A model generated the notes under the pieces. It had not been told where the DNA came from and did not search any database. It saw nothing but the letters and a program-made list of their open reading frames with translations. Positions 9,163 to 17,600 of a DNA stretch of 64,000 nucleotides are shown in pieces. Position 1 is the stretch's first letter. Each line of letters opens with the position of its first letter. The stretch comes from Saccharothrix sp. HUAS TT1 (lineage in GTDB: Bacteria > Actinomycetota > Actinomycetes > Mycobacteriales > Pseudonocardiaceae), in assembly GCF_040744945.1 (NCBI RefSeq), contig NZ_CP160453.1, positions 7,688,001 through 7,752,000 of the forward strand, given 5' to 3'. The translations under genes were made by a program, and so were the position numbers.

Positions 9163-11030
9163 GACGCGTCCTCCACTACTACCGCGAGCACGTCGCCCGC
9201 ATCGACCTGCTGACCTGCCCGCACGAGCACTTCGGCCACCTCGCCGCCGGTGGCGGCCAGCACCCGGTGCTCCATCTTCATCGCCTCCAGCACCAGCAGC
9301 TCCGCGCCCGCCCCGACCCGCTGCCCCGGCTCGACGGCGACCCGCACGACCGTGCCGGGCATCGGCGCGACGGTGGCGCCCTCGGCGACCTTGGCCCGCG
9401 GCTCGGGGAACCGGGGCCGCAGTTCCAGGGACACCGGGCCGACCTCCACCCGGTTGCCGTGCACCGCGACCGGGTGCGTCGTGCGCACCCCGTCCCGCTC
9501 GAAGGTGACCGCGTCCGGCGTGGCGTCGACGACCGCCAGGTCGAGGCTCGTCACCACGCCCGCGCGGGTGTGCCGGTAGTCGACCTCGACCACCTCGCCG
9601 CGGTGCTCGAACGCGGTCCGCTGCGGCTGGGACGGCAGGTTCCGCCAGCCGAGCGGCAGGGCGGTGCGCCGCCGTTCGGCCAGCGCGAGGGCGGCGGCGA
9701 GGGCGGCGGGGCGCACGTCGAGCGGCGGCGGCGTGGTGAGGCCGTGCTGGTCGAGGAAACCGGTGTGCGTGTCACCGGCCGCGAACGCCGGGTGCCGCAG
9801 GGTGCGGACCAGCAGGTCGCGGTTGGTCACCAGGCCGTGCAGCTCGGCGCGGTCCAGCGCGGCGGCGAGCTTGCGGATCGCCGCGTGCCTGGTCGGCGCC
9901 CACGCGATCACCTTGGCCAGCATCGGGTCGTAGTGCACGCCGACCTCGCTGCCGTCCTCCACACCGCTGTCCACCCGCACCCCGGGCGGGAGGGCGAACC
10001 GGTGCAGGACGCCGCTCGACGGCCGCCAGTCGTGCGCCGGGTCCTCGGCGTAGAGCCGGGCCTCGACGGCGTGGCCGGTGGGCGTCGGCGGTTCGGCGGG
10101 CAGGCGGGCGCCCTCGGCGATGGCGAGCTGCCAGGCGACCAGGTCGACGCCGAAGACCTCCTCGGTGACCGGGTGCTCCACCTGGAGGCGGGTGTTGACC
10201 TCCAGGAAGTGGAACGAGCCGTCGTCGGTGAAGAGGAATTCGACCGTGCCCGCGCCGACGTACCCGATCGCCTCGGCGGCCCTGGTGGCGGCGGCGAAGA
10301 GGCAGGCGCGGGCCTGCGGCGTCACGGCGGGGCTCGGCGCCTCCTCGATGATCTTCTGGTGCCGGCGCTGGATGGAGCACTCGCGCTCGCCCAACGCCCA
10401 CACCGTGCCGTGCGCGTCGGCGAGGACCTGCACCTCGACGTGGCGGGCGTGCTCCAGCAGCGGTTCGCAGAACACGGTGCCGTCGCCGAACGCCGATTCG
10501 GCCTCGCGCCGGGCGGCGGCCACCTGGCCGGGAAGCTCGGCCGCCGATCGCACCACCCGCATCCCGCGCCCACCGCCGCCGGCGGACGCCTTGACCAGCA
10601 GCGGGAACTCGGAGGCCGACTCCGGGTCCAGCTCGGGCAGGACCGGCACCCCGGCCGCCGCCATCAGCTCCTTGGCCGCGACCTTCGCGCCCATCGCGTC
10701 GATCACGCCGGGGTCCGGGCCGACCCACGTCAGCCCGGCGGCCTGGACGGCGCGGGCGAAGGCGGCGTTCTCGGACAGGAACCCGTAGCCGGGGTGCACC
10801 GCGTCCGCGCCGGCGGCCAGGGCGGCGGCGACCAGGGCGTCGGCGCGCAGGTAGGTCTCGCCGGGGGTGGCGCCGGGCAGCCGGACGGCGGCGTCGGCCT
10901 CCCGGACGTGCGGTGAGCGCTCGTCGGGATCGGAGAACACGGCCACCGGCGACACGCCGACCTCGCGGCAGGTCCGGATCACCCGCCGGGCGATCTCGCC
11001 CCGGTTGGCGATCAGCAGTGTGCGGATCAT
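9159..11030 (-). CDS. Biotin-dependent acyl-CoA carboxylase alpha subunit
   Basis: 623 residues combining biotin carboxylase and biotin carrier. The N-terminal domain begins MIRTLLIANRGEIARRVIRT. The ATP-grasp domain (about 115-320) shows KASAGGGGRGMR, the metal-binding EVNTRLQVEHPVTE and the ECSIQRRHQK loop. The C-terminal BC domain, a BT linker and the biotinyl domain follow, with the attachment lysine Lys585 in LEAMKMEH. It pairs with the carboxyltransferase at 11439-13034 to form a methylcrotonyl- or geranyl-CoA-like carboxylase. ATG at 11030 is chosen for GAGGACGCG just upstream; the 8-residue longer reading is unlikely. It is separated from the carboxyltransferase gene by 408 bases holding tandem repeats, the only large gap in the operon. 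Confidence 0.93.
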   Translation of the reverse strand: MIRTLLIANRGEIARRVIRTCREVGVSPVAVFSDPDERSPHVREADAAVRLPGATPGETYLRADALVAAALAAGADAVHPGYGFLSENAAFARAVQAAGLTWVGPDPGVIDAMGAKVAAKELMAAAGVPVLPELDPESASEFPLLVKASAGGGGRGMRVVRSAAELPGQVAAARREAESAFGDGTVFCEPLLEHARHVEVQVLADAHGTVWALGERECSIQRRHQKIIEEAPSPAVTPQARACLFAAATRAAEAIGYVGAGTVEFLFTDDGSFHFLEVNTRLQVEHPVTEEVFGVDLVAWQLAIAEGARLPAEPPTPTGHAVEARLYAEDPAHDWRPSSGVLHRFALPPGVRVDSGVEDGSEVGVHYDPMLAKVIAWAPTRHAAIRKLAAALDRAELHGLVTNRDLLVRTLRHPAFAAGDTHTGFLDQHGLTTPPPLDVRPAALAAALALAERRRTALPLGWRNLPSQPQRTAFEHRGEVVEVDYRHTRAGVVTSLDLAVVDATPDAVTFERDGVRTTHPVAVHGNRVEVGPVSLELRPRFPEPRAKVAEGATVAPMPGTVVRVAVEPGQRVGAGAELLVLEAMKMEHRVLAATGGEVAEVLVRAGQQVDAGDVLAVVVEDAS

Positions 11031-11438
11031 CGCGTCCTCACTTCGAAGGGACAACGGCTCGAACCTGCCGGGACCGCACCACCGAACCCGACGACCTCAC
11101 GCCCGGCCCGCTCCTCGATCCGGTGGATGGGTGGGGTCGGGCACGAGCGGTCCACGGCGCTGAACCCGGTGGCCCGACGAGCGGGCAGGGGCGGGCGCGT
11201 CGAGACGGCGAGGCCGATGGGCAGGCGGGCAGACCAGGCCGGGCACGAGCGGGCCGAGGCGGCGAACCCGACGAGCCGACAGGCAGACCAGGCCGGGTGC
11301 GAGCAGGTCGAGACAGCGAGGCGGGTGAGCGGGGAGCGGGGTTTGTTGGGCGTGGGAGGGCTGGGGCGGGGAGGTCGGTGGGTGGCCCGGCTCCGGGGTG
11401 GTGAGGGGTGGGTTGGTGGTCGGTCGGTCATCGGGGCC
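11031..11438. other. Non-coding gap inside the carboxylase operon
   Basis: A 408-base gap between the two carboxylase subunit genes, whose neighbours otherwise all overlap by four bases. It holds the tandem repeat described separately, and no plausible gene on either strand. Plus-strand ORFs through it are open only because of the repeat and GC bias. A local promoter for the biotin carboxylase gene is possible but not recognised. Confidence 0.5.
11139..11345. repeat. Four imperfect tandem units of 51-54 bp
   Basis: Units begin at 11139 (51 bp), 11190 (51 bp), 11241 (54 bp) and 11295 (about 51 bp). Each starts close to GGGCACGAGCGG and most end near GGCAGACCAGGCC. In one plus-strand frame the units read as similar 17-18 residue blocks (GHERSTALNP, GGRVETARPM, GHERAEAANP, GCEQVETARR), so lengths are multiples of three, although nothing else suggests translation. 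It may be a decaying minisatellite. Confidence 0.7.
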
Positions 11439-13034
11439 TCACATCCGGAAGACGCCGTAGCCGTCGGCGCCCTTGATCGGTCCGCTGTGGATCGCCGACA
11501 GGCACAGGCCGAGGACCGTGCGGGTGTCGCGGGGGTCGATCACGCCGTCGTCGTAGAGCCGGCCGGAGAGGAAGGCGGCCAGGGACTGCTGCTCGATCTG
11601 GCCCTCCACCACCTGCCTCATCGCGGCGTCGTGCTCGTCGTCGTAGGCCTGGCCCTTCGCGGCGGCGGCTTGGCGGGCGACGATGGAGAGCACCCCCGCC
11701 AGCTGCTTCGGGCCCATCACGGCCGACTTGGCGTTCGGCCAGGTGAAGAGGAACCTCGGGTCGTAGGCCCGGCCGCACATGCCGTAGTTGCCCGCGCCGT
11801 AGGACGCGCCCATGACCACGGTCAGGTGGGGCACCCGGCTGTTCGACACGGCGTTGATCATCATCGCGCCGTGCTTGATGATGCCGCCCTGCTCGTACTG
11901 CGCGCCGACCATGTACCCCGTCGTGTTCTGCAGGAACAGCAGCGGCGTGTCGCTCGCGTTGGCCAGCTGGATGAACTGCGCGGCCTTCTGCGCCTCCTCG
12001 CTGAACAGCACGCCGCGCGCGTTGGCCAGCACCCCGATCGGGTAGCCGTGCAGGTCGGCCCACCCCGTCACCAGGCTGGCGCCGTAGTCGGGCTTGAACT
12101 CGTCGAACCGCGACCCGTCCACGATCCGGCCGATCACCTCGCGCGGGTCGAACGGCACGCGCAGGTCCGTCGGCACCAGGCCCAGCAGGTCCTCCTCGTC
12201 GTGCACCGGCGGTTCCACCGGCTTGGGCGCGGGGCCGAGCTTGCGCCGGTTCAGCCTGGCCACCACCCGCCGGGTGAGGCGGATCGCGTCCACCTCGTCC
12301 TCGGCGACGAAGTCGGCCAGCCCGGACGTGGCGCCGTGCATCCGCGCGCCGCCCAGCGACTCGTCGTCGGACTCCTCGCCGGTGGCCATCTTCACCAGCG
12401 GCGGACCGCCCAGGAACACCTTCGAGCGCTCCTTGATCATCACCACGTAGTCGGACATGCCCGGCACGTACGCGCCACCCGCCGTGGCGTTGCCGAACAC
12501 CGTGCTGATCGTCGGGATGCCCGCCGCCGACAGCCTGGTCAGGTCGCGGAACGCCCGCCCGCCGGGGATGAAGATCTCGCTCTGGCTCGGCAGGTCGGCG
12601 CCGCCGGACTCGACCAGCCCGATCAGCGGCAGCCGGTTCTGCAGCGCGATGTCGTTGGCCCGGAACGTCTTCCGCAACGTCCACGGGTTGCTGGCGCCGC
12701 CGCGCACGGTCGGGTCGTTGGCCACGACCACGCACTCGACGCCCTCGACCACCCCGATGCCGGTGACCACGCTCGCGCCGACCGGGTAGTCGGTGCCCCA
12801 CGCCGCCAGCGGCGACAGCTCCAGGAACGGGCTGTCCTGGTCGACCAGCAGCTCGATCCGCTCCCGGGCCAGCAGCTTGCCCCGCGCGTGGTGCCGCTCG
12901 GTGTACTTCGGCCCACCGCCGGCCAGCGCCTTGGCCTGCTCGGCCTCCAGCTCCGCCAACCGGGCCAGCAGCGCCTCCCGGTTCGCGGCGTACTCGGCCG
13001 ACCGGCCGTCCACCGCCGTGCGCAACGCGGTCAT
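11439..13034 (-). CDS. Acyl-CoA carboxylase carboxyltransferase (beta) subunit
   Basis: 531 residues. Transfers the carboxyl group from biotin to an acyl-CoA. Both crotonase-like carboxyltransferase domains are present: the N-terminal half with GIGVVEGVECVVVANDPTV and ESGGADLPSQSEIFIPGGR, the C-terminal half with TTGYMVGAQYEQGGIIKHG and VMGASYGAGNYGMCGRAYDP. The last two motifs are typical of methylcrotonyl-CoA and geranyl-CoA carboxylase beta subunits rather than propionyl/acetyl-CoA types. The ATG overlaps the TGA of the upstream dehydrogenase (ATGA), which settles the start. The alpha subunit is the next gene downstream. Whether the substrate is methylcrotonyl-CoA (leucine) or an isoprenoid acyl-CoA is undecided. 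Confidence 0.93.
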   Translation of the reverse strand: MTALRTAVDGRSAEYAANREALLARLAELEAEQAKALAGGGPKYTERHHARGKLLARERIELLVDQDSPFLELSPLAAWGTDYPVGASVVTGIGVVEGVECVVVANDPTVRGGASNPWTLRKTFRANDIALQNRLPLIGLVESGGADLPSQSEIFIPGGRAFRDLTRLSAAGIPTISTVFGNATAGGAYVPGMSDYVVMIKERSKVFLGGPPLVKMATGEESDDESLGGARMHGATSGLADFVAEDEVDAIRLTRRVVARLNRRKLGPAPKPVEPPVHDEEDLLGLVPTDLRVPFDPREVIGRIVDGSRFDEFKPDYGASLVTGWADLHGYPIGVLANARGVLFSEEAQKAAQFIQLANASDTPLLFLQNTTGYMVGAQYEQGGIIKHGAMMINAVSNSRVPHLTVVMGASYGAGNYGMCGRAYDPRFLFTWPNAKSAVMGPKQLAGVLSIVARQAAAAKGQAYDDEHDAAMRQVVEGQIEQQSLAAFLSGRLYDDGVIDPRDTRTVLGLCLSAIHSGPIKGADGYGVFRM

Positions 13035-14182
13035 GCCGTGTACCCCAATCTCCGTGCCGCCAGCTCCGCCATCACCTCGGTCGCCCCGCCCCCGATGCCG
13101 AGGATGCGCGCGTCCCGGTAGTGTCGCTCGACCTCCGTAACGCGGAGATAACCACTTCCGCCGTGCAGCTGGACCGCCGCGTCCACCACGAACGAGCAAG
13201 CCTCCACGGCGGCGTTCTTCGCGAAGCACACCTGCGCCACGACTTCCTGCCCCTGCGCCACCTTCACCGCCACTTCGCGGGTGTACGTGCGCGCGAGGTC
13301 CACGCGCTGCGCCATCTCCACCAACCGGTGGCTGACGACCTGCCTCGCGATCAGCGGCTTGCCGAACGTCTCGCGCTGCCGCGCGTGCGCCACCGCCAGG
13401 TCCAGGCACCGCTGCGCCGTCGCGTAAGCCTGCACGGCCAACGAGATCCGCTCCACCTGGAACTGCCGCATGACCAGCGCGAACCCGCCGTTCTCCGGGC
13501 CGACGAGGTTCGCCGCCGGCACCCGCGCGTCCACAAAGGACAAATCGGCGGTGTCCGAGCAGTGCCAGCCCATCTTCTCCAGCCTGCGGTCCACCGCGAA
13601 CCCCGGCGTGCCCCTCTCGACCACCAGCAGGCTGATGCCCTGGTAGCCGGGGCCGCCGGTGCGCACCGCCGTGGTGACGAAGTCCGCCCGACCACCCGAG
13701 GTGATGAACGCCTTCGACCCGTTGACCACGTAAGAATCACCGTCACGGCGGGCCGTGGTGCGCAGGGCCGCCACGTCCGAACCGCCGCCGGGCTCGGTGA
13801 TCGCGAGCGCCCCGATCAGCTCGCCCGCCAACGTCGGCCGCACGAACCGGTCGACCAGCCCCCGGTCCCCCGAATCCACGATGTGCGGCAACGCGATCCC
13901 GTGCGTGAGCAACCCGGCGACCAGACCGGACGAACCGCCGGCCTGGATCAGCTCCTCGGTCGCCACCACGGTGTCGAGCAGGTCGCCCGCGCCGCCGACC
14001 TCCTCCGGGAACCCGATGCCCAGCAACCCGATGCCCGCCGCCTCGCGGTGCAGCGACCGGGGCAGCTCACCGGCCCGCTCCCAGTCGGCCAGGTGCGGCA
14101 CGACCTCCTGCTCGGTGAACCGGCGCACGGTGGCGCGCAGGTCGCGCCGCTCGGGCGTCTCGAACAGCTCGGACGTGGTCAC
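13031..14182 (-). CDS. Acyl-CoA dehydrogenase (citronellyl/isovaleryl-like)
   Basis: 383 residues, full length for the family. The flavin-binding signature is ALAITEPGGGSDVAALRT around residue 125, with KAFITSGGRADF following. The C-terminal signature is QLHGGSGYLRVTEVERHYRDAR, where the Glu of VTEVERHYRD aligns with the C-terminal active-site region. It begins with GTG overlapping the TGA of the small AtuA-like gene and ends overlapping the ATG of the carboxyltransferase, so it sits in the middle of the coupled operon. Its place directly before the carboxylase subunits matches the order dehydrogenation then carboxylation in leucine and citronellol breakdown. Confidence 0.9.
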   Translation of the reverse strand: MTTSELFETPERRDLRATVRRFTEQEVVPHLADWERAGELPRSLHREAAGIGLLGIGFPEEVGGAGDLLDTVVATEELIQAGGSSGLVAGLLTHGIALPHIVDSGDRGLVDRFVRPTLAGELIGALAITEPGGGSDVAALRTTARRDGDSYVVNGSKAFITSGGRADFVTTAVRTGGPGYQGISLLVVERGTPGFAVDRRLEKMGWHCSDTADLSFVDARVPAANLVGPENGGFALVMRQFQVERISLAVQAYATAQRCLDLAVAHARQRETFGKPLIARQVVSHRLVEMAQRVDLARTYTREVAVKVAQGQEVVAQVCFAKNAAVEACSFVVDAAVQLHGGSGYLRVTEVERHYRDARILGIGGGATEVMAELAARRLGYTA

Positions 14183-14499
14183 AGCAGCGCCTCCGGGAGG
14201 TCGACGTGCCGGGAGCGCAGCCACTCCCCCAGCGCCTTGGCCTGCGGGTCGAAGCGGGTGGACGAGGCGACGCCGTCGCCGAGCAGGCCGTGCAGCACGA
14301 AGTTCAGCGCCTTGAGGTTCGGCAGCTCGTGCCGGTCGACCTCGCCCGCCTCCGGCAGCAGCTCCTTCAGCCGCTCCACGGTCAGCTCGCGGCGCAGCCA
14401 CTCGTACTGCGCGTCAGTCCGCACCCACACGCCGAGGTTGGCGTCACCGCCCTTGTCACCGGAGCGCGCGCCCGCGATCGTGCCCAGCGGAACCCTCAT
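14179..14499 (-). CDS. Small AtuA-like domain protein
   Basis: 106 residues beginning MRVPLGTIAGARSGDKGGDANLG. This matches the C-terminal ferredoxin-fold domain that in Pseudomonas AtuA is part of one longer protein; the GARSGDKGGDAN motif is the family hallmark. Here the domain is a separate gene directly after the AtuA core (ATG overlapping TGA), so the two products probably form a complex. The function is unknown; in Pseudomonas atuA is part of the citronellol/geraniol utilisation operon. The short length fits a stand-alone domain, not a truncation. Confidence 0.85.
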   Translation of the reverse strand: MRVPLGTIAGARSGDKGGDANLGVWVRTDAQYEWLRRELTVERLKELLPEAGEVDRHELPNLKALNFVLHGLLGDGVASSTRFDPQAKALGEWLRSRHVDLPEALL

Positions 14500-15737
14500 A
14501 CCTCGACCACCCTCCCGTCCGGCAGCACGGCCAGGTGCCGCACGGAGGAGCGCGGCACGTACGCGGCCCGGTAGACGCCGAACGGCGTGCCGTCGCCGGG
14601 CGGCGCGGTGACGTGGAAACCGGGGTAGGACGCCAGCGCCAGCTCGATGCCCGCGCGGGAGAACGCCTTGGCCCGCTTCGGGTCCGCCGTCTTGACCGTG
14701 ACGTGCAGCAGCGCGCTCGCCGCTTCCTCGGTGTCCGCGTCGGGGTGGTCCGTGCGGGCCAGCGTCCACGTCAGCTCTTGAGGCCCGATGGCGGCCTCCA
14801 GCTGGCGGCGGACCAGGTCGGCCTTCGCCTCGACGTCCAACCCGGTGAGCACGAACGTGGTGGAGTTGCGGAAACCGCCCAGGGTGTTCAGGCAGACCTT
14901 GAGGTTTTCCGGCGGCGGCGAGCCCTTGACCCCCGAGATCCGCACCCCCCGCTCGTGCGGGTCCAGCCGGATGGTGTCGAAGTGGCTGACCACGTCCGGG
15001 CCGAGGTAGGCGGGCGGCCCGATCTCGTACAGCAGCTGCGCGGTGACGGTGTCGACGGTGACCGCGCCGCCCGTGCCGTCGTGCTTGGTGATGACCGACG
15101 AGCCGTCGGCCTCGACCTCCGCGACGGGGAACCCGGGCCGGGTCGCGTCGATCGAGGTGAAGCCCGAGTAGTTGCCGCCGGTGGCCTGCGTGCCGCACTC
15201 CAGCACGTGGCCCGCGACCGTCGCGCCGGCCAGCGCGTCCCAGTCGTCCCGGCCCCAGCCGAAGTGCGCGGCGGCCGGTCCGACGACCAGTGACGCGTCG
15301 GTGACCCGTCCGGTGACCACGACGTCCGCGCCCGCGTTCAGGCACTCGGCGATGCCCCACGCGCCGAGGTAGGCGTTGGCGGTCAACGCCTCCGGGAACC
15401 GGTCGCGCACGTCGTCGCCGGTCACGCAGGCGACCTTCGCGCCGAGGCCGAGCGCGTCGACGGCCTCGGCCAGTCCCTCGGGGTTCAGCCCGCCCGCGTT
15501 GGAGACGATCTTCACGCCGCGCTCCAGCGCCTCGCCCAGGTTCTCCTCCAGCTGGCGCAGGAACGTCCGGGCGTAGCCGAGGCGCGCGTCCTTCGCCCGG
15601 TCGCGGCCCAGGATGAGCATGGTCAGCTCGGCCAGGTAGTCCCCGGTCAGCACGTCCAGGTCGCCGCCGGTCAGCATCTCGCGGACGGCCGAGAACCGGT
15701 CGCCGTAGAAGCCCGAGGCGTTGCCGATGCGGATCAC
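14496..15737 (-). CDS. Acyclic terpene utilization AtuA core protein (DUF1446)
   Basis: 413 residues, DUF1446 family. It begins VIRIGNASGFYGDRFSA, and has the conserved LTGDYLAELTMLILGRDR segment (about 33-50), VKIVSNAGGLNP (about 80) and GADVVVTGRVTDASLVVGP (about 130-150). The family is required for acyclic terpene (citronellol, geraniol) use in Pseudomonas, but its biochemical role is not established. The GTG start overlaps the stop of the DinB-like gene and the stop overlaps the start of the small AtuA domain gene. I infer that this operon degrades a branched or isoprenoid acid. The set lacks an obvious enoyl-CoA hydratase and a lyase, which may be elsewhere. Confidence 0.88.
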   Translation of the reverse strand: MIRIGNASGFYGDRFSAVREMLTGGDLDVLTGDYLAELTMLILGRDRAKDARLGYARTFLRQLEENLGEALERGVKIVSNAGGLNPEGLAEAVDALGLGAKVACVTGDDVRDRFPEALTANAYLGAWGIAECLNAGADVVVTGRVTDASLVVGPAAAHFGWGRDDWDALAGATVAGHVLECGTQATGGNYSGFTSIDATRPGFPVAEVEADGSSVITKHDGTGGAVTVDTVTAQLLYEIGPPAYLGPDVVSHFDTIRLDPHERGVRISGVKGSPPPENLKVCLNTLGGFRNSTTFVLTGLDVEAKADLVRRQLEAAIGPQELTWTLARTDHPDADTEEAASALLHVTVKTADPKRAKAFSRAGIELALASYPGFHVTAPPGDGTPFGVYRAAYVPRSSVRHLAVLPDGRVVEV

Positions 15738-16483
15738 GGCCGCCCCCTGTCGCGGCCGGGACCGGGCGGACCGGCGAACGCCTGCGCGAGCGGCAGCCAG
15801 GCGTTGGCGGCCTCGCCGACGGCGGTCACGGCCAGGTCGTCGCGGTGCCGCCGCTGGGTCGCCAGCAGGCAGAAGTCCAGCGCGGGCCCGGTGATCCGGT
15901 CCTCCGCGCCCTCGGGGCCCCACGTCCACCGCTCGCCGTCCGGCGCGACCAGCTCGACCCGGACCGGGACCTGCGGCGCGGCCAGCCCGTTGACCACGAA
16001 CGACCAGCCGAACGTGCGGACCGCGATGTGCGCGACGTGCTTGAGCCGGTGGGTCGGCTCGCGGGTGACGCCGAGCGCGTCGGCGACGTCCTGGCCGTGC
16101 GCCCACGTCTCCATCAGCCGCGCGGTGGCCATGGACGCCGCGCTCATCGGCGGCCCGAACCACGGCATCTTCACGCCCGGCGGCAGCACCGCGAGGGCGT
16201 CGGCCAGCTCGGCCCGGCTCGCCCGCCAGTCGGCCAGGGTGACCGGCTCGCGCGCGCCCTCGTCCACCATGTCGGGCCGGGCGCGGCTCAGGGCGTCGGT
16301 GAACGCGGCCGGGTCGCGGGCGGCGAGCGCGGCCAGCCGGTCGGTCCAGCGCAGGTGGCTGATCTGGTTGGCGATCGTCCAGCCCGCCGCGGGCGTCGGG
16401 GTGGTCCAGTCGGGCAGGGGCGCGACCAGGTCGTCCAGCACCCGGCTCTCGGCGCGCAGGTCGGCCAGCAGTGCGGTGATCAC
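15734..16483 (-). CDS. TIGR03084-type DinB/maleylpyruvate-isomerase-like protein
   Basis: 249 residues. The N-terminal four-helix DinB-like fold is seen as GWTIANQISHLRWTDRLAA (about 35-52), with His44 a candidate metal ligand, and later METWAHGQDVADALG (His about 134). A C-terminal domain with FGWSFVVNGL and WTWGPEG follows. The family (TIGR03084, related to mycothiol-dependent maleylpyruvate isomerase) is common beside acyl-CoA metabolism genes in actinomycetes, but no reaction is assigned. The GTG start overlaps the TetR stop and the stop overlaps the AtuA GTG, so it is co-translated with both. Confidence 0.8.
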   Translation of the reverse strand: MITALLADLRAESRVLDDLVAPLPDWTTPTPAAGWTIANQISHLRWTDRLAALAARDPAAFTDALSRARPDMVDEGAREPVTLADWRASRAELADALAVLPPGVKMPWFGPPMSAASMATARLMETWAHGQDVADALGVTREPTHRLKHVAHIAVRTFGWSFVVNGLAAPQVPVRVELVAPDGERWTWGPEGAEDRITGPALDFCLLATQRRHRDDLAVTAVGEAANAWLPLAQAFAGPPGPGRDRGRP

Positions 16484-17139
16484 AGCGCGTCCTCCAGCAT
16501 CCCCGCCCAGTGCCGGATGATCCGCTTGCGCCGCTTGCCGTCGTCGGTGAGCTGGTTGGCCAGGGCCAGGCCGCGCACCAGGTCGAGGGTGATCTGCACG
16601 GCTTCGCGGACGCCCGGCTCGGTCTCGTCGGCGGCCAGCAGTTCGACGGCCAGGCGGTGCGTCTCCCGGCCCAGGCGGGCCTCCAGGGGCACCACCACGG
16701 TCTTCAGGTCGGGGTCGGTGCGCGCGGCGACCCACAGTTCGAGGGCGGCGGTGAACAGGTCGCTGGCGTAGAAGTCGGCGATCAGCTCGACCACGGCGAC
16801 CGTGCTGCCGTTGACCTTGCGCGCGCGTTCCTTGAGGTCGAGGACGCTCTCCGCGCCCAGGTGCTCGACCGCGGCGGCGACCAGCTCGCCGCGGGTGCGG
16901 AAGTGGTGCAGCTGAGCGCCGCGGGACACGCCAGCGCGTTCGGCGACCACCGTCGTCGTCGTGCCCGCCCAGCCGTGCTCGACCAGGCACTCGACGGTGG
17001 CCTCCATCAGCTTGCGCCTGGTCTCGCGGCTGCGGTCGGCCTGGCGCCTGGTCTCCCTCGGCGCGGATTCCGATGGCGCGGATTCCGATGGCGCGGAACC
17101 CGGCGGTGCGGGTTCCGGTGGCGCGGTGTCGGTGGCCAT
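16480..17139 (-). CDS. TetR-family repressor of the AtuA-type operon
   Basis: 219 residues. After a Pro/Ser/Glu-rich leader of about 28 residues coded partly by a 15-bp direct repeat (GGCGCGGATTCCGAT twice near 17065-17094), the helix-turn-helix runs RRKLMEATVECLVEHGWAG ... VVAERAGVSRGAQLHHF. The C-terminal ligand domain (about 90-215) is helical and binds an unknown effector, possibly an operon acyl-CoA. It is the first gene of the operon. ATG at 17139 is chosen because a TTGACT / AACACT promoter with 17-bp spacing ends seven bases before it; transcription would start at or next to the ATG. The promoter lies inside the large palindrome at 17155-17194, so autoregulation is likely. Confidence 0.88.
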   Translation of the reverse strand: MATDTAPPEPAPPGSAPSESAPSESAPRETRRQADRSRETRRKLMEATVECLVEHGWAGTTTTVVAERAGVSRGAQLHHFRTRGELVAAAVEHLGAESVLDLKERARKVNGSTVAVVELIADFYASDLFTAALELWVAARTDPDLKTVVVPLEARLGRETHRLAVELLAADETEPGVREAVQITLDLVRGLALANQLTDDGKRRKRIIRHWAGMLEDAL

Positions 17140-17146
17140 GCGGCCG

Positions 17147-17194
17147 AGTGTTCCGGGCAACTAACAAACAGTCAAGACTGATTGTTAGTTGCCC
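17147..17194 (-). promoter_or_regulatory. TetR operator palindrome overlapping the operon promoter
   Basis: Two 19-base arms (17155-17173 and 17176-17194) separated by AA are inverted repeats with one mismatch; each includes GGGCAACTAACAA. On the minus strand, TTGACT (17175-17170) and AACACT (17152-17147) are 17 bp apart and lie over and beside the palindrome, ending 7 nt before the TetR ATG. A bound TetR dimer would block polymerase. Confidence 0.85.
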
Positions 17195-17210
17195 GGCACG
17201 CCCCCGGCGA

Positions 17211-17600
17211 CTACCAGCCGCCCTGCACCATGGTCTGGAACAGCCACTTGCCGTCGGCCTTCACCAGCAGGTCGCCGTACCGCGCGACCTGCGTGAACTC
17301 GCCCACCGTGATGGTCGCGTCGGTGATCACGAACACCAGGTTCGCGTTCACGAAGACCGGCGTCCGGACCGACTCCATCCGCACGTCGCCGTCACCCAGG
17401 TTCGCCGCCATGTCGGCGAGGAACCGCTCCCGGTCCCACGACTGCGCCGAACCCTCGGTCACCGCGTTGACCGGGAAGAGCGCCATCCCGGCCATCGCCT
17501 CCACGTCCTTGGCCACGGCCAGGGCGTCCCACTGCTCGAACCAGGCCAGCACGCCTGCCACGTCTTCATCGGTCGGGGTGAAACCCGGTGCGGAACTCAT
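17211..17600 (-). CDS. SnoaL/NTF2-like fold protein of unknown function
   Basis: 129 residues with the alpha-plus-beta cone pattern of the NTF2/SnoaL superfamily: helix DEDVAGVLAWFEQWDALAVAKD, then strands FVNANLVFVITDATITVG and ARYGDLLVKADGKWLFQTMVQGGW at the C-terminus. The proteins bind small hydrophobic ligands or act as small enzymes; none can be named here. The ATG at 17600 has TACACT seven bases upstream on its strand, so its mRNA is probably leaderless. That -10 lies inside the palindrome cluster at 17601-17629. The gene is divergent from the flavin oxidase and followed, on the same strand, by the TetR promoter. Confidence 0.7.
   Translation of the reverse strand: MSSAPGFTPTDEDVAGVLAWFEQWDALAVAKDVEAMAGMALFPVNAVTEGSAQSWDRERFLADMAANLGDGDVRMESVRTPVFVNANLVFVITDATITVGEFTQVARYGDLLVKADGKWLFQTMVQGGW

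Noticed and set aside
11127..11438. A protein-coding gene made of the 51-54 bp repeats
   Set aside because: The plus-strand frame is open but continues antisense through the carboxyltransferase gene, with no homologous domain or ribosome site; better described as a repeat.
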